A DNA stretch of 64,000 nt, taken from the NCBI RefSeq assembly GCF_000258515.1, contig NZ_AJLF01000003.1, positions 1 to 64,000 of the forward strand, read 5' to 3'. Shown piece after piece: positions 1 through 8,773 of the stretch. Position 1 is the stretch's first letter, and each line of letters starts with the position of its first letter. The DNA comes from Thermococcus zilligii AN1. Its GTDB lineage: Archaea; Methanobacteriota_B; Thermococci; Thermococcales; Thermococcaceae. Both the position numbers and the translations under genes were made by a program. The notes under the pieces were generated by a model, which did not search any database, was not told the DNA's origin, and saw only the letters and a program-made list of their open reading frames with translations.

Positions 1-738
1 AAAGTTTTAGAAGAGCTCTACACCCCAATCAACGCTCCAAAGCTCTTCACCGACATTAAAACTGCTGAAATGATAAAGTACGCGTCAAACGCTTTTCTCG
101 CGACAAAGATAAGCTTCGCCAACGAGATTGGGAACATTTGCAAAAAGCTTGGCATAGACTCGTGGAAGGTTTTCGAGGGCGTTGGCCTCGACCACAGGAT
201 CAGTCCGCACTTCTTCAGGACTGGAATCGGCTGGGGGGGCTCCTGCTTCCCGAAGGACATGAGGGCGTTAATTAGGAAAGCCGAAGAGCTCGGGGAAGAC
301 CCGATAATCCTCAAGGCTGTCGTTGAGGTTAACGAGAGGCAGCCGTTGAAGTTGATAGAACTCCTCAAGAAGCATGTGCCGGACTTGAAGGGTAAGAAAA
401 TTGGCGTTCTTGGGCTGACGTTTAAGCCCAACACTGATGATGTCCGCGAGACGAGGGCTTACGTTGTCGTCAAAAAACTCCTTGAGGAGGGTGCCAGTGT
501 TATCGCTTACGACCCTCAGGGCATGGAGAACTTCAAGCGCTCTTACCCTGACGTTGGGGGGAGGATAGAGTACGCTTTCACTCCAGAGGAGGTTTTGAAG
601 TCGAGTGATATCGTTTTGATCGTCACTGAGTGGCCTGAGTTTGAGGGGTTGGATTATTCTGGTAAAATTGTGGTTGATGGGAGGCGTGTGAGGGCTGCTG
701 AGAGGACGGCGAAGGTTTACGAGGGGGTGTGCTGGTGA
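1..738 (+). CDS. UDP-glucose/UDP-sugar 6-dehydrogenase, C-terminal part
   Basis: Partial gene; the reading frame is open from base 1, so the N-terminal NAD-binding domain lies outside the window. The visible 245 residues carry the central helical domain and the catalytic cysteine motif GGSCFPKD (about 80 residues in), followed by the UDP-binding C-terminal domain (GLTFKPNTDDVRE). Enzymes of this family oxidise UDP-glucose, UDP-GlcNAc or UDP-ManNAc to the uronic acid with two NAD+. The stop overlaps the start of the nucleotidyltransferase gene, so the two are translated together and supply nucleotide sugars to the downstream glycan genes. The exact sugar cannot be read from this fragment. Confidence 0.9.
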   Translation, partial: KVLEELYTPINAPKLFTDIKTAEMIKYASNAFLATKISFANEIGNICKKLGIDSWKVFEGVGLDHRISPHFFRTGIGWGGSCFPKDMRALIRKAEELGEDPIILKAVVEVNERQPLKLIELLKKHVPDLKGKKIGVLGLTFKPNTDDVRETRAYVVVKKLLEEGASVIAYDPQGMENFKRSYPDVGGRIEYAFTPEEVLKSSDIVLIVTEWPEFEGLDYSGKIVVDGRRVRAAERTAKVYEGVCW

Positions 739-1556
739 TTAGGAAGGCGGTTATTCCGGCGGCTGGCCTCGGCACGAGGATGCTTCCAATAACAAAGTCA
801 ATGCCCAAGGAGATGCTTCCTGTTCTCAACAAGCCGGTGATTCATTATGTTGTGGAGGAGGCGATAAAGGCTGGGATAGATGATGTTCTTATAATTACTG
901 GGAAGGGGAAGCGTGCTATTGAGGATTATTTTGATAGGAGTTTTGAGCTGGAGTATTATTTGAAGGAGAGGGGGAAGCTTGAGGAGTTAAAGGAGGTGGA
1001 GGAGATTGGGGAGATGGTGGATATTTACTATGTTAGGCAGAAGAAGCCTCTTGGTCTGGGTGATGCGATTCTTCACGCGGAGAAACACGTGAACGGAGAG
1101 TCTTTTGCTGTTCTCCTGGGGGATGATATAATAATAAGTGAGGAGCCCGGGATAAAACAGTTAATAGGCGTGTATAAGAGATATACGTGCACTGTCCTTG
1201 GAGTTGAAGAAGTTGAATGGAGTGAGGTCGAGAAATACGGCATCATCAGTGGGGAACCTCTTGGGGAGGGGCTTTATGAGGTTAGGGATTTGGTGGAGAA
1301 GCCGAGGAGAGAAGTAGCTCCAAGTAACATTGCCATCGTGGGCAGATATATTCTTGAACCCGATATATTCGATGCCTTGAAGGCAGTCAAGCCTGACAAA
1401 AATGGGGAGGTTCAGTTAACCGAAGGGTTGAGGTACCTATTACAACAGCAAAAAAATATAGCCGCAAAAAGGATTGAAGGTAAGAGATATGATGTTGGAA
1501 CCCTTGAGGGGTGGTTAAAAGCGAATATCGAACTCAGCTGGGGTGTTCGCTTATGA
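729..1556 (+). CDS. galU: UTP--glucose-1-phosphate uridylyltransferase (GalU family)
   Basis: About 275 residues with the signature of sugar-phosphate nucleotidyltransferases at the N terminus (AVIPAAGLGTRMLPITKS), then KPVIHYVVEEA and a LLGDDI metal-binding motif, which points to GalU rather than the RmlA type. It makes UDP-glucose from UTP and glucose-1-phosphate, the substrate of the preceding dehydrogenase. Two GTG codons (729 and 735) can serve as start, both inside the end of the upstream gene. The first half is normal GC, while the last third becomes AT-rich, marking the edge of the variable glycan island. Confidence 0.92.
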   Translation: MLVIRKAVIPAAGLGTRMLPITKSMPKEMLPVLNKPVIHYVVEEAIKAGIDDVLIITGKGKRAIEDYFDRSFELEYYLKERGKLEELKEVEEIGEMVDIYYVRQKKPLGLGDAILHAEKHVNGESFAVLLGDDIIISEEPGIKQLIGVYKRYTCTVLGVEEVEWSEVEKYGIISGEPLGEGLYEVRDLVEKPRREVAPSNIAIVGRYILEPDIFDALKAVKPDKNGEVQLTEGLRYLLQQQKNIAAKRIEGKRYDVGTLEGWLKANIELSWGVRL

Positions 1557-1720
1557 GAATTTTAACAATTGCACCATTCTACAGGTGGTTCATTAAAGAC
1601 CCTACTGAGACCATTGCAAAACACATTGAGGAAGTTACGGTCCTTGTTCACCGTAACTATCTCTCTACTGGCTCGAGAACTCTTGTAACAATTGGAGGAG
1701 GGTGTCATTATGCCCGTTAG
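1553..1720 (+). pseudogene. N-terminal remnant of a GT4 glycosyltransferase
   Basis: An ATG overlapping the galU stop opens a frame reading MRILTIAPFYRWFIKDPTE and ETIAKHIEEVTVLVHRNYLS, which looks like the first 40 residues of a GT-B glycosyltransferase. It then loses resemblance and ends after 55 residues, overlapping the start of the next gene. No other part of the enzyme is present nearby, so the rest has been replaced by the asparagine-synthetase-like gene. The family assignment is by pattern only. Confidence 0.55.
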
Positions 1721-3329
1721 AATATCTCTCCGCAACAACTATGGATATGAATGGGAGCACTATAACGGAGTTTACTCTAAAGGGTATGCATCTCTGGATG
1801 GTGAGCTATTAAATGGGAAAAAGCTTTCTAAAGTTTTTTATGATGTTCAGAATTACAAAGAATTAAAGAATCTGCTAAAAAGGCTCCACGGGATCTTTTC
1901 AGTGATATTACAGTTTGATGACAGTATTTACTTAGCAACTGATATAACTAGGACGTTTCCAATTTTCTATACGGTTAGTGGTAACGAAGCCATTGTATCG
2001 GACGATACATTTTATATCCAAGAGATAATAAATTCTGAAAGAGATAAGGATGCCTGTGTTGAATTTTTGAGGACTCTTTATGTTACTGGGGATGAGACTC
2101 TCATCCAGGGAATAGAACAAGTCCAAGCAGGAGAAATAGTTAGGATAGGGGATAATGGAACCGTAGCCAAAGAGTTTTACCATGAGTACACAGTTGAGGA
2201 GAACGAACTCCTCAATTTGCCCTCAGAAGACATCTCATCCAAAATTGTCCGTGCTTTTGATAACACCATTGAGCGCCTAATAGAGTTCGCGCAGGGGGAT
2301 ACTATAGTTGTCCCTCTTAGTGGGGGCTATGACTCAAGGGCGATTGTAGCCTTTCTAAAGAAGCATGGGTATGAAAATGTTATATGCTATACATACGGGC
2401 GAGAAGATAGTACTGAAGTTAACACTGCTAAGGATGTTGCGAGAAAACTTGGATATGAATGGATCTATGTTAATCAAAAGGATGATATAGTTGATCCGGG
2501 CTATCCAAATGAGCAATGGTTTCTGGAGTTTTATAAGTACGCATTTAACCACGTATCGACGATTCATCTTCAAGACTTTTTTGTTTTCAAGTATCTCCAT
2601 GAAAACGGGTTAATACCAAAGCACTCGATAGTTGTTCCTGGACATACTGGAGATTTTCTGAGGGGTAGTCACCTTAGGAAGCTTTCCTTGCCAAAGACTA
2701 AGGAAGATGTCTGGAAGAGGGTGTTAGCTCTTCACTTTGTTTTAAACGAGCATGTTCCTTTAACCGAGAAGGTCATTCAAAAGTTCTGGTCATACATGAA
2801 CAGATATCCCCCAGAGGTTTTCGTTTATTCAATCGAGGAAAATTGGAACATGAAGAATAGACAGGCCAAATTTATTATAAACTCAAACAGAACTTATGAA
2901 TTCTTTGGCTACAGACACGCCATCCCGCTCTGGGATATAGAACTTGTGGAACTGTTTAGGCGGATGCCATTGAGATACAAGTACGAGAAGGTTATGTACA
3001 ATGTGGTTTTAGAAAATATAGTTTTTAAGCCGTTAGGAATTCTAATAAGGCAGGCCGACAAGGCTTCAGATTTTAGATCAAGATTCTATCACAGGGTTTT
3101 CCACTCGTGGGAAATTTTTAAGTCCTTACGCTACTGGAGTGAGTTGTATCTTCCATATCAACTAAAGAGACCGTTAAGAGATTTGGTGTGGAAGGACGAA
3201 AATAATTTTTACGCAGTAGTTAGACCTTTATTATCCGAGCTTGGCAGAAAATATTATTTCTCTGAAGCTCATGGCCTCGTGGCCGAGTGGTGCTTAAAGC
3301 GTGCAAGATGTGAGGAGGTGGTTCTGTGA
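1710..3329 (+). CDS. Asparagine-synthetase-like amidotransferase in glycan locus
   Basis: 539 residues. ATG 1710 is preferred over the in-frame TTG at 1692 because GGAGGAGGG sits about 8 bases upstream. The C-terminal half has a PP-loop ATP-pyrophosphatase motif (VPLSGGYDSRAIV), typical of AsnB-type synthetase domains that adenylate a carboxylate before amidation. The N-terminal part resembles a class II glutamine amidotransferase but starts MPVRIS, without the Cys at position 2 that hydrolyses glutamine. Such genes in polysaccharide loci are thought to amidate uronic acids; with a UDP-sugar dehydrogenase just upstream that is a reasonable inference. Strongly AT-rich compared with genes after 9 kb. 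Confidence 0.75.
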   Translation: MPVRISLRNNYGYEWEHYNGVYSKGYASLDGELLNGKKLSKVFYDVQNYKELKNLLKRLHGIFSVILQFDDSIYLATDITRTFPIFYTVSGNEAIVSDDTFYIQEIINSERDKDACVEFLRTLYVTGDETLIQGIEQVQAGEIVRIGDNGTVAKEFYHEYTVEENELLNLPSEDISSKIVRAFDNTIERLIEFAQGDTIVVPLSGGYDSRAIVAFLKKHGYENVICYTYGREDSTEVNTAKDVARKLGYEWIYVNQKDDIVDPGYPNEQWFLEFYKYAFNHVSTIHLQDFFVFKYLHENGLIPKHSIVVPGHTGDFLRGSHLRKLSLPKTKEDVWKRVLALHFVLNEHVPLTEKVIQKFWSYMNRYPPEVFVYSIEENWNMKNRQAKFIINSNRTYEFFGYRHAIPLWDIELVELFRRMPLRYKYEKVMYNVVLENIVFKPLGILIRQADKASDFRSRFYHRVFHSWEIFKSLRYWSELYLPYQLKRPLRDLVWKDENNFYAVVRPLLSELGRKYYFSEAHGLVAEWCLKRARCEEVVL

Positions 3330-4519
3330 GGGTTCTTGTGTTAGTTAATGATTTCCCAACTGAGGATAACTCGTATACGGCCAACATCTTTGTTAAAGAG
3401 CAGGTTAGGGCTTTGTCCAAGTTAGTGGATGATATTAACATTGTTGTCCCAATTCCTCATGGGCTCGATAGAAAAAGGGGAGTTGTGTATAGGGATTATC
3501 AAATGGAAAACGGTAACGTCAACGTGCATTTTGTTCGCTATTTTAATCCCCTTTTTCCAGTCACATACTATAAGTTCCGCGAGCAATGGAGATGGGTGGA
3601 GAGTAGAGTACTAAAGAACTTCATCAACGAGAAGGGCATTAAATTTGATATTATCCATGCCCACTACACTTGGCCAAGCGGTGCCGTTGCCGTGAAGCTT
3701 AGGGAAATGTTTAGAGTGCCGGTTGTGATAACGGAACATACATCTCAAACTTTTATGAGATTCATAAATACCAAGGATAAACTTATAATTTCAAGTTGGA
3801 AGATCGCTGATGCCATTATCAGAGTCAGAAGAGGGGACATTAATTTACTAACCAACTTGGGTGTTGAAACCCCGGTATATTTCATACCCAATGGGTTTTA
3901 TGAAGGGAAGTTCAAACCAATACCTACGGCATTCGCAAGGAGCCAGTTAAAACTGCCACTTGATAAGAGAATAGTGTTAAACGTCGCCCAAATGTACTCT
4001 GATGTAAAAGGACATAAAATCTTATTAAAAGCGTTTTATAAAGTAGCCAATTCCACTGACGACACTATTTTAGTTTTAGTTGGAGATGGAAAATTAAGAC
4101 CGGATCTTGAAAAGCTTGCAAGTAGACTTGGCATTTCGGAAAGAGTAGTCTTTGCAGGTTCAAAACCCCACGATGAAATTCCACTATGGATGAACGCTGC
4201 TGACCTTTTCGTCTTGCCAAGTTTAAGCGAGGGGAATCCCACGGTGATGTTTGAAGCTCTTGGAGTTGGCTTGCCTTTCGTGGGCACTGCTGTGGGAGGA
4301 GTTCCCGAGATAATAACTTCAGAAGACTATGGTTTACTGTGCCCGCCTGCTGATCCTGAGTGTTTAGCGGAGAAAATTTTAATAGGCCTTGAGAAGGAGT
4401 GGGACAGGGAGAAGATAAGGAAGTATGCCGAGCAGTTTACGTGGGAGAACATTGCGAAGCAAATATTAAGAGTTTATGAAAACATGTTGAGTCCGTCTAG
4501 ACGAAGAGTAAAACATTAA
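3326..4519 (+). CDS. GT4 family glycosyltransferase
   Basis: 397 residues starting at GTG 3326, overlapping the previous stop, with GAGGAGGTGG upstream. N-terminal Rossmann domain (VLVNDFPTEDNSYTANIF) for the acceptor, HAHYTWPSG, and a C-terminal donor-binding domain with VLVGDGKLRPDLEKL and the GT4 block PSLSEGNPTVMFEALGVGLP followed by GGVPEII. Transfers a sugar from a nucleotide donor to a lipid-linked or surface glycan; acceptor and linkage are unknown. Its last 150 bases are duplicated in a decayed form at 6801-6955. Confidence 0.88.
   Translation: MRVLVLVNDFPTEDNSYTANIFVKEQVRALSKLVDDINIVVPIPHGLDRKRGVVYRDYQMENGNVNVHFVRYFNPLFPVTYYKFREQWRWVESRVLKNFINEKGIKFDIIHAHYTWPSGAVAVKLREMFRVPVVITEHTSQTFMRFINTKDKLIISSWKIADAIIRVRRGDINLLTNLGVETPVYFIPNGFYEGKFKPIPTAFARSQLKLPLDKRIVLNVAQMYSDVKGHKILLKAFYKVANSTDDTILVLVGDGKLRPDLEKLASRLGISERVVFAGSKPHDEIPLWMNAADLFVLPSLSEGNPTVMFEALGVGLPFVGTAVGGVPEIITSEDYGLLCPPADPECLAEKILIGLEKEWDREKIRKYAEQFTWENIAKQILRVYENMLSPSRRRVKH
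4328..4480 (+). repeat. Direct repeat, donor copy (3' end of GT4 gene)
   Basis: The segment encoding YGLLCPPADPECLAEKILIG and the following helices recurs at 6801-6955. The first 75 bases differ at only one or two positions; the rest has diverged with a small insertion. This copy is in the intact gene. Confidence 0.85.
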
Positions 4520-4549
4520 AACTCTACAAAAATGTTCGGGGGTACAGTC

Positions 4550-6280
4550 ATGAGAAGAGGTAGGACAAAATTTACATATATTACTATGTTTCTCCTGTTC
4601 TTGTTATTTTCTCTTGGTTTTGTTGCTTATGAATATTATTTACTTAAAAGACTTCCCCCTATTTGGATATACTACGCAATTGTGCTGATAATGGTACTTT
4701 TTACCAGTTTGTTATATTTGAAAACGGAATCTATAATTTTTAGCCTGGGAATTCTCGCCTATTTCAAATTAATGGTAAAAGTGGCTTTTTTATCTCCCTG
4801 GCCCTCACCTATTTTAATCACTCTTGCAGATTATAGATTTTACGCTGCTAGTAGAACTTTATCTGAATCTTCGTTTATCTCATCTCCGAATTTGGTCAAA
4901 AACTTCGAAGATTTAGTAGTCCAACCTCTAGCCCCGATACTGTATACACTTTGCTCCCAGATTTCGGGAATTTCGGAAGTTTATACTGTTAAATACTTTC
5001 CTCTTATATACTCAGCTCTTATCCCTTTTACGCTTTATCTAATGTATAAACCCTTAGAATCTAGGAACAGGCTATTATCTAAAATGAGCATTCTTTTATT
5101 CGTATTTTCCCCATATCTTCTTAATATAGATCCATTGTATCTTTTCCTTAGTATTCAGTATCTAGCAATAATTGTTTATGTATTAATAAAGACTTCGGGC
5201 AAGTATATTAGTCCAAAAGAGACAATCGTCTACATTATAATAAGTTTGGCGTTAGTTTTTGCCCACTTCTCCATGACCGGACTGGGTCTTGTCATAATAC
5301 TTGGTATCACAAGTGCGATCCTACTATTATCAGACAGGAAAAAGAGTCATCACGCTATGTACTTGGGGTTAGTATACATTACAGCGTTTTTGACATACTT
5401 GATTTTTTACGCTCCGAGAAGATTGCTGGACCTTACTATGATGTGGAACTATCTCCTGGATGCAGTAGGAAGCAAAAGCCTACAGAGTATCAATTACTAT
5501 GCAGCTCCGAAAGTTGTTAAGTATCCAGCCTATGTTCAGGTAATTCAGTATGGTGGGTTTATTTTGTGGATTATAATGGCAATATTGGGCTTCTTGTTAT
5601 TTTTAAGTAGATCTATTAAGTCCCAAAAACAATATACATTATTATATGGTAACTATATATGGATCATAGGAGCAGGGGTTTTGTTAGGGTTGCCTTATAT
5701 ATTTGACCCCAAATATGGTACGGATCTGTTTCTTAGGGCAGTGTTTCTGTATGGATTTTGGGGTGGTGCCCCATTCGCAACTAAAGCGCTCCTAAAATTG
5801 AATAAAAAATCAAAAAAGCTAGGTTACATAGCACTGGTTTTCATGCTAAGTTTCGGGTTCACATTGGTCCCAGCTTATTATCAAAGTTGGAACTATCCAA
5901 TTGTTGGAGGGGAAGATATTAGACTCTTCCCATCTGAATGGCATGTTGCAGGGGCTTTTGTTCGCAACAATATTGATAAAGACGCATCCGTATGTGGCCT
6001 TCGGCAGGGATTCTACAAGATTGGAATGTTTGCCGATATTAAGTCTAGGTACATAGAGATACAACCTAGTGTAAGCAACGTACGGGGAATAATATCTCCT
6101 GATGAATGGACGAGACTGCCCAAGTTTTATACTAACTATTGTTTTCTCAGGAGAAGCATAGTGGATTATCAAGAAGTTCCGGGATATGGGGTTAAAAAGG
6201 AAATCTTTGATAACATGTATATCCTGTCAAACGTGATATACTCTGGCACGGATGTCTTTGGAATCTACATTTGGGGGTGA
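4550..6280 (+). CDS. Multi-pass membrane protein, possible GT-C glycosyltransferase
   Basis: 576 residues from ATG 4550 (GGGGGT just upstream; an ATG at 4532 has no ribosome binding site). About 11-13 hydrophobic helices fill the first 430 residues, followed by a soluble tail of about 130 residues (SEWHVAGAFVRNNID to the end) that would face outward. This layout matches GT-C type glycosyltransferases and other dolichol-phosphate-sugar dependent enzymes, but I see no decisive catalytic motif. Very AT-rich, inside the glycan island between two glycosyltransferase genes; assembly or export of the same polymer is inferred. Confidence 0.6.
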   Translation: MRRGRTKFTYITMFLLFLLFSLGFVAYEYYLLKRLPPIWIYYAIVLIMVLFTSLLYLKTESIIFSLGILAYFKLMVKVAFLSPWPSPILITLADYRFYAASRTLSESSFISSPNLVKNFEDLVVQPLAPILYTLCSQISGISEVYTVKYFPLIYSALIPFTLYLMYKPLESRNRLLSKMSILLFVFSPYLLNIDPLYLFLSIQYLAIIVYVLIKTSGKYISPKETIVYIIISLALVFAHFSMTGLGLVIILGITSAILLLSDRKKSHHAMYLGLVYITAFLTYLIFYAPRRLLDLTMMWNYLLDAVGSKSLQSINYYAAPKVVKYPAYVQVIQYGGFILWIIMAILGFLLFLSRSIKSQKQYTLLYGNYIWIIGAGVLLGLPYIFDPKYGTDLFLRAVFLYGFWGGAPFATKALLKLNKKSKKLGYIALVFMLSFGFTLVPAYYQSWNYPIVGGEDIRLFPSEWHVAGAFVRNNIDKDASVCGLRQGFYKIGMFADIKSRYIEIQPSVSNVRGIISPDEWTRLPKFYTNYCFLRRSIVDYQEVPGYGVKKEIFDNMYILSNVIYSGTDVFGIYIWG

Positions 6281-6477
6281 GAAAATAACCCAACTGGTCA
6301 CTAGACCTTTATTGGACCTTTCAACGGTAGCGTAAAATAAATCAAGAACTTGAGAAAGATGGGGGTCACTTGAACCCTGAACCACAGTTTGTAAGAATAG
6401 GATTCCCTCCTCATCAATGCGATGAAAGATGTCGCCGTTAAAGCTGTGATGGAGTGAACGATTGGGGATATGAGGAC
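6281..6477. other. Intergenic stretch without recognisable gene
   Basis: About 200 bases between the membrane protein and the glycosyltransferase pseudogene. Stops occur in all forward frames and nothing was recognised in translation. It may be debris from the same rearrangements that produced the next pseudogene. Confidence 0.5.
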
Positions 6478-6962
6478 ATGAAAACTCTGATAATCGCCTC
6501 ATCAGTCCTTAAACCTTATCTCGGCCCTTCAGCAGTTGCGAATAACTTATTAAAGGGATTCGTTAAAATAGATGAAGCGCTCAGCAGGAACGATGTTAAG
6601 ATAACTTTCCTATCCATAGGCGATGCCGTGAGCAAGAAAATAACCGGAGGACATTGAAGTCCTCGGAACTAAAAGATTTCCTCCCCTGGCATTCACCGGA
6701 GAAAATTCAGGCGCTCCTCAAGAAAATTGGCGGCTTTGATTTGATCCACTCACATGATCTTTACGAGGTCATGCCTTACCTGCTATCAGGAACCCCGACA
6801 TATGGTTTACTGCGCCCGCCTGCTGATCCTGAGTGTTTAGCGGAGAAAATTTTAATAGGCCTTGAGAAGAGGTGGAACAGGGAAAAGATAAGGAAAAGTA
6901 TGCAAAGTAGTTTATGTGGTAGAACATCGCAAAGCAAATCGTTGAGGTCTATAATGGCGTAA
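6478..6962 (+). pseudogene. Decayed, recombined GT4 glycosyltransferase
   Basis: Starts as a GT4 N terminus (MKTLIIASSVLKPYLGPSAV, then NNLLKGFVKIDEALSR), parallel to the N terminus of the intact gene at 6979. The frame breaks near 6640: the neighbouring frame continues as EDIEVLGTKRFPPLAFTGE, matching IPPVTFLGDVQ of the intact paralogue. It shifts again near 6700 to IQALLKKIGGFDLIHSHD. After LLSGTPT about 200 residues are missing and the frame runs straight into a copy of the C terminus of the 3326-4519 gene (YGLLRPPADPECLAEK). At least two frameshifts plus an internal deletion/fusion make it non-functional. Confidence 0.8.
6801..6955 (+). repeat. Direct repeat, decayed copy of GT4 3' end
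   Basis: Matches 4328-4480, nearly perfect over the first 75 bases and degraded afterwards. It lies inside the pseudogene and marks the recombination junction. Confidence 0.85.
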
Positions 6963-6978
6963 TCAGGAGGTTCCAAAT

Positions 6979-8142
6979 ATGAGAGTGGTTTTAGTAATGC
7001 CCTATGCAAGTTCACCTTCGTGGGGAGTTCAGAATGTTGCTTATAACTTGGTTAGGGGCTTTATTAAACTATGCAGAGAGCTCGAAAGAGCAGATATCAA
7101 AATCACGATACTGTCCAATGCCGGGTCGTCATTGAAGCCTCAAAAAGAACTTTTTCTAGAATGTTCACAATTGAGCATTATGTACTACAAACAAATCCCA
7201 CCAGTCACGTTCTTGGGAGATGTCCAGAACATGTTACTAAGTAAAAAGTATTTTTATCCTGTTCTTTCCTCTAGTGATGTCGTTCATAGTCACGAACCTC
7301 TTTTTTCATTAGGCGTTGCGAATATTTTTAGACATCTAAATGTTATACATAACTTCCATGGTCTTCCGTGGAATGAAAAAAGGCATACAAACTCCAGCTA
7401 TCTCCGATTTTCATATGACACAATAACATTGAGAGCTCAAAAGCTTGCTAAATTGAGTAATACCAAGTTTGTCGCGATATCAAATTTCGTTAGAAGAGAA
7501 ATACAAAGAACTCTGGGAATCTCAGATAATAAAATCTTCACAATCCCAGACCCAATCTCGGATGAATTCTTCAAAATAACGAAAAAGGAAGATGCAGGTT
7601 TGATATTTTACCCTGCAAGGCTAATTCCAAGGAAAAATCATATCCCTTTGCTTGAGGCACTGGGTATCTTAAGAAATGATGGTTTCTCTGAATTTAGACT
7701 TGCATTAACAGGTATCATTGAGGACAGAGATTATTTCAATAAAATGATGAGAACTATTCATAAGTATAGTCTTCACAAAAATGTTGTGTTTCTTGGCAAA
7801 ATTCCAAAAGAGAAACTTTTTGAGTGTTATTCTAAAGCTTCAGTAGTTGTGTTAACTTCTATGGAAGAATCCTTTTCACTTGCCGTTGGTGAGGCCATGG
7901 CAACCGGAACACCTGTGATCGCTTCACCAGTCGGCATTGTACCTGAGGCAGTTTCAAACGGAAAAAACGGGTATATAATAAATCCCGGGGATCCAAAAGT
8001 CATTGCAGAAAAGCTTAGGCTAGTACTCGAAGATGACAAAAAACGGAAAGTCATGGGAAAACGTGCGAGAAAAACTGCGGAGAAATGGAGAAGTGAAAAC
8101 ATCGCGAAAAAGCTCCTCCGGCTATGGAAGGGGATTATATGA
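6979..8142 (+). CDS. GT4 family glycosyltransferase
   Basis: 387 residues from ATG 6979 with AGGAGG upstream. N-terminal MRVVLVMPYASSPSWGVQNV, then DVVHSHEPLFSL; C-terminal donor domain with FYPARLIPRKNHIPLLEAL and the GT4 motif TSMEESFSLAVGEAMATGTP plus PVGIVPEAV. Likely transfers a hexose or derivative onto the surface glycan. The stop overlaps the acetyltransferase start (ATGA), so they are co-translated. It is the intact paralogue of the pseudogene immediately upstream. Confidence 0.88.
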   Translation: MRVVLVMPYASSPSWGVQNVAYNLVRGFIKLCRELERADIKITILSNAGSSLKPQKELFLECSQLSIMYYKQIPPVTFLGDVQNMLLSKKYFYPVLSSSDVVHSHEPLFSLGVANIFRHLNVIHNFHGLPWNEKRHTNSSYLRFSYDTITLRAQKLAKLSNTKFVAISNFVRREIQRTLGISDNKIFTIPDPISDEFFKITKKEDAGLIFYPARLIPRKNHIPLLEALGILRNDGFSEFRLALTGIIEDRDYFNKMMRTIHKYSLHKNVVFLGKIPKEKLFECYSKASVVVLTSMEESFSLAVGEAMATGTPVIASPVGIVPEAVSNGKNGYIINPGDPKVIAEKLRLVLEDDKKRKVMGKRARKTAEKWRSENIAKKLLRLWKGII

Positions 8143-8773
8143 AAAAGAGCATTGCAGTTGTAGGTCTAGCGAGAATATCCCTAGGGGTGACAACCATGAT
8201 TTCGGTACTGGAAAGCCAGTATAGGTTCATTAGATCAATAGGAAGTGCCCTAATACTTTATTTGAAGAATCGAGCTCATATTGGAAGTGGAGCGATAATA
8301 AAGCACTCAGTTCTCGGAAAAATGTGAAAATTGGAATGTTGTCAACGATTGTACGTTCTAATCTAGGTGACTACTCTAGAATAGGAAACCTCAATGAAAT
8401 TTATCATGCAACTATCGGTAACTACTCATATACTGGAAGCAATACAAAAATATACCATTGTACTGTCGGAAACTATACCTCAATTTCATGGAATGTAACC
8501 ATAGGGCCTCCAGAACACGAGATTGGAAACTTCACAACTCACACGTTCTCCTACGATCCGATATGGGGAATTGTACAAGAAATAAGATACGACCAGTTCT
8601 CAAAGCCCTGCGAGATTGGGCATGACGTCTGGATTGGAGCTAATGCTGTGATTTTGAGAGGAGTTAGAATAGGAAATGGTGCGATTATAGGGGCGGGAGC
8701 AGTGGTTACACGTGAAGTTCCAGACTATGCTATTGCTGTGGGAGTTCCGGCATTACCAGAATTAGAGGTTTAA
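8139..8773 (+). pseudogene. Hexapeptide-repeat sugar O/N-acetyltransferase with frameshift
   Basis: ATG 8139 overlaps the previous stop and has GGAAGGGG upstream. The first frame (about 61 residues) ends [16 protein letters not shown] then a stop; the next frame continues without loss as [20 protein letters not shown], with the isoleucine-rich left-handed beta helix repeats ([20 protein letters not shown]) and the CatB/NodL-like end [14 protein letters not shown]. One extra A in the A5 run at 8318-8322 would join them into a normal protein of about 210 residues. It would acetylate a sugar of the local glycan. The break may be true inactivation, phase variation, or a base-calling error. Overlaps the convergent flippase gene by 4 bases. 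Confidence 0.8.

Noticed and set aside
6227-6502. A 91-codon minus-strand frame across the gap before the pseudogene
   Set aside because: No recognisable domain and it runs into the membrane-protein and pseudogene sequences on the other strand.
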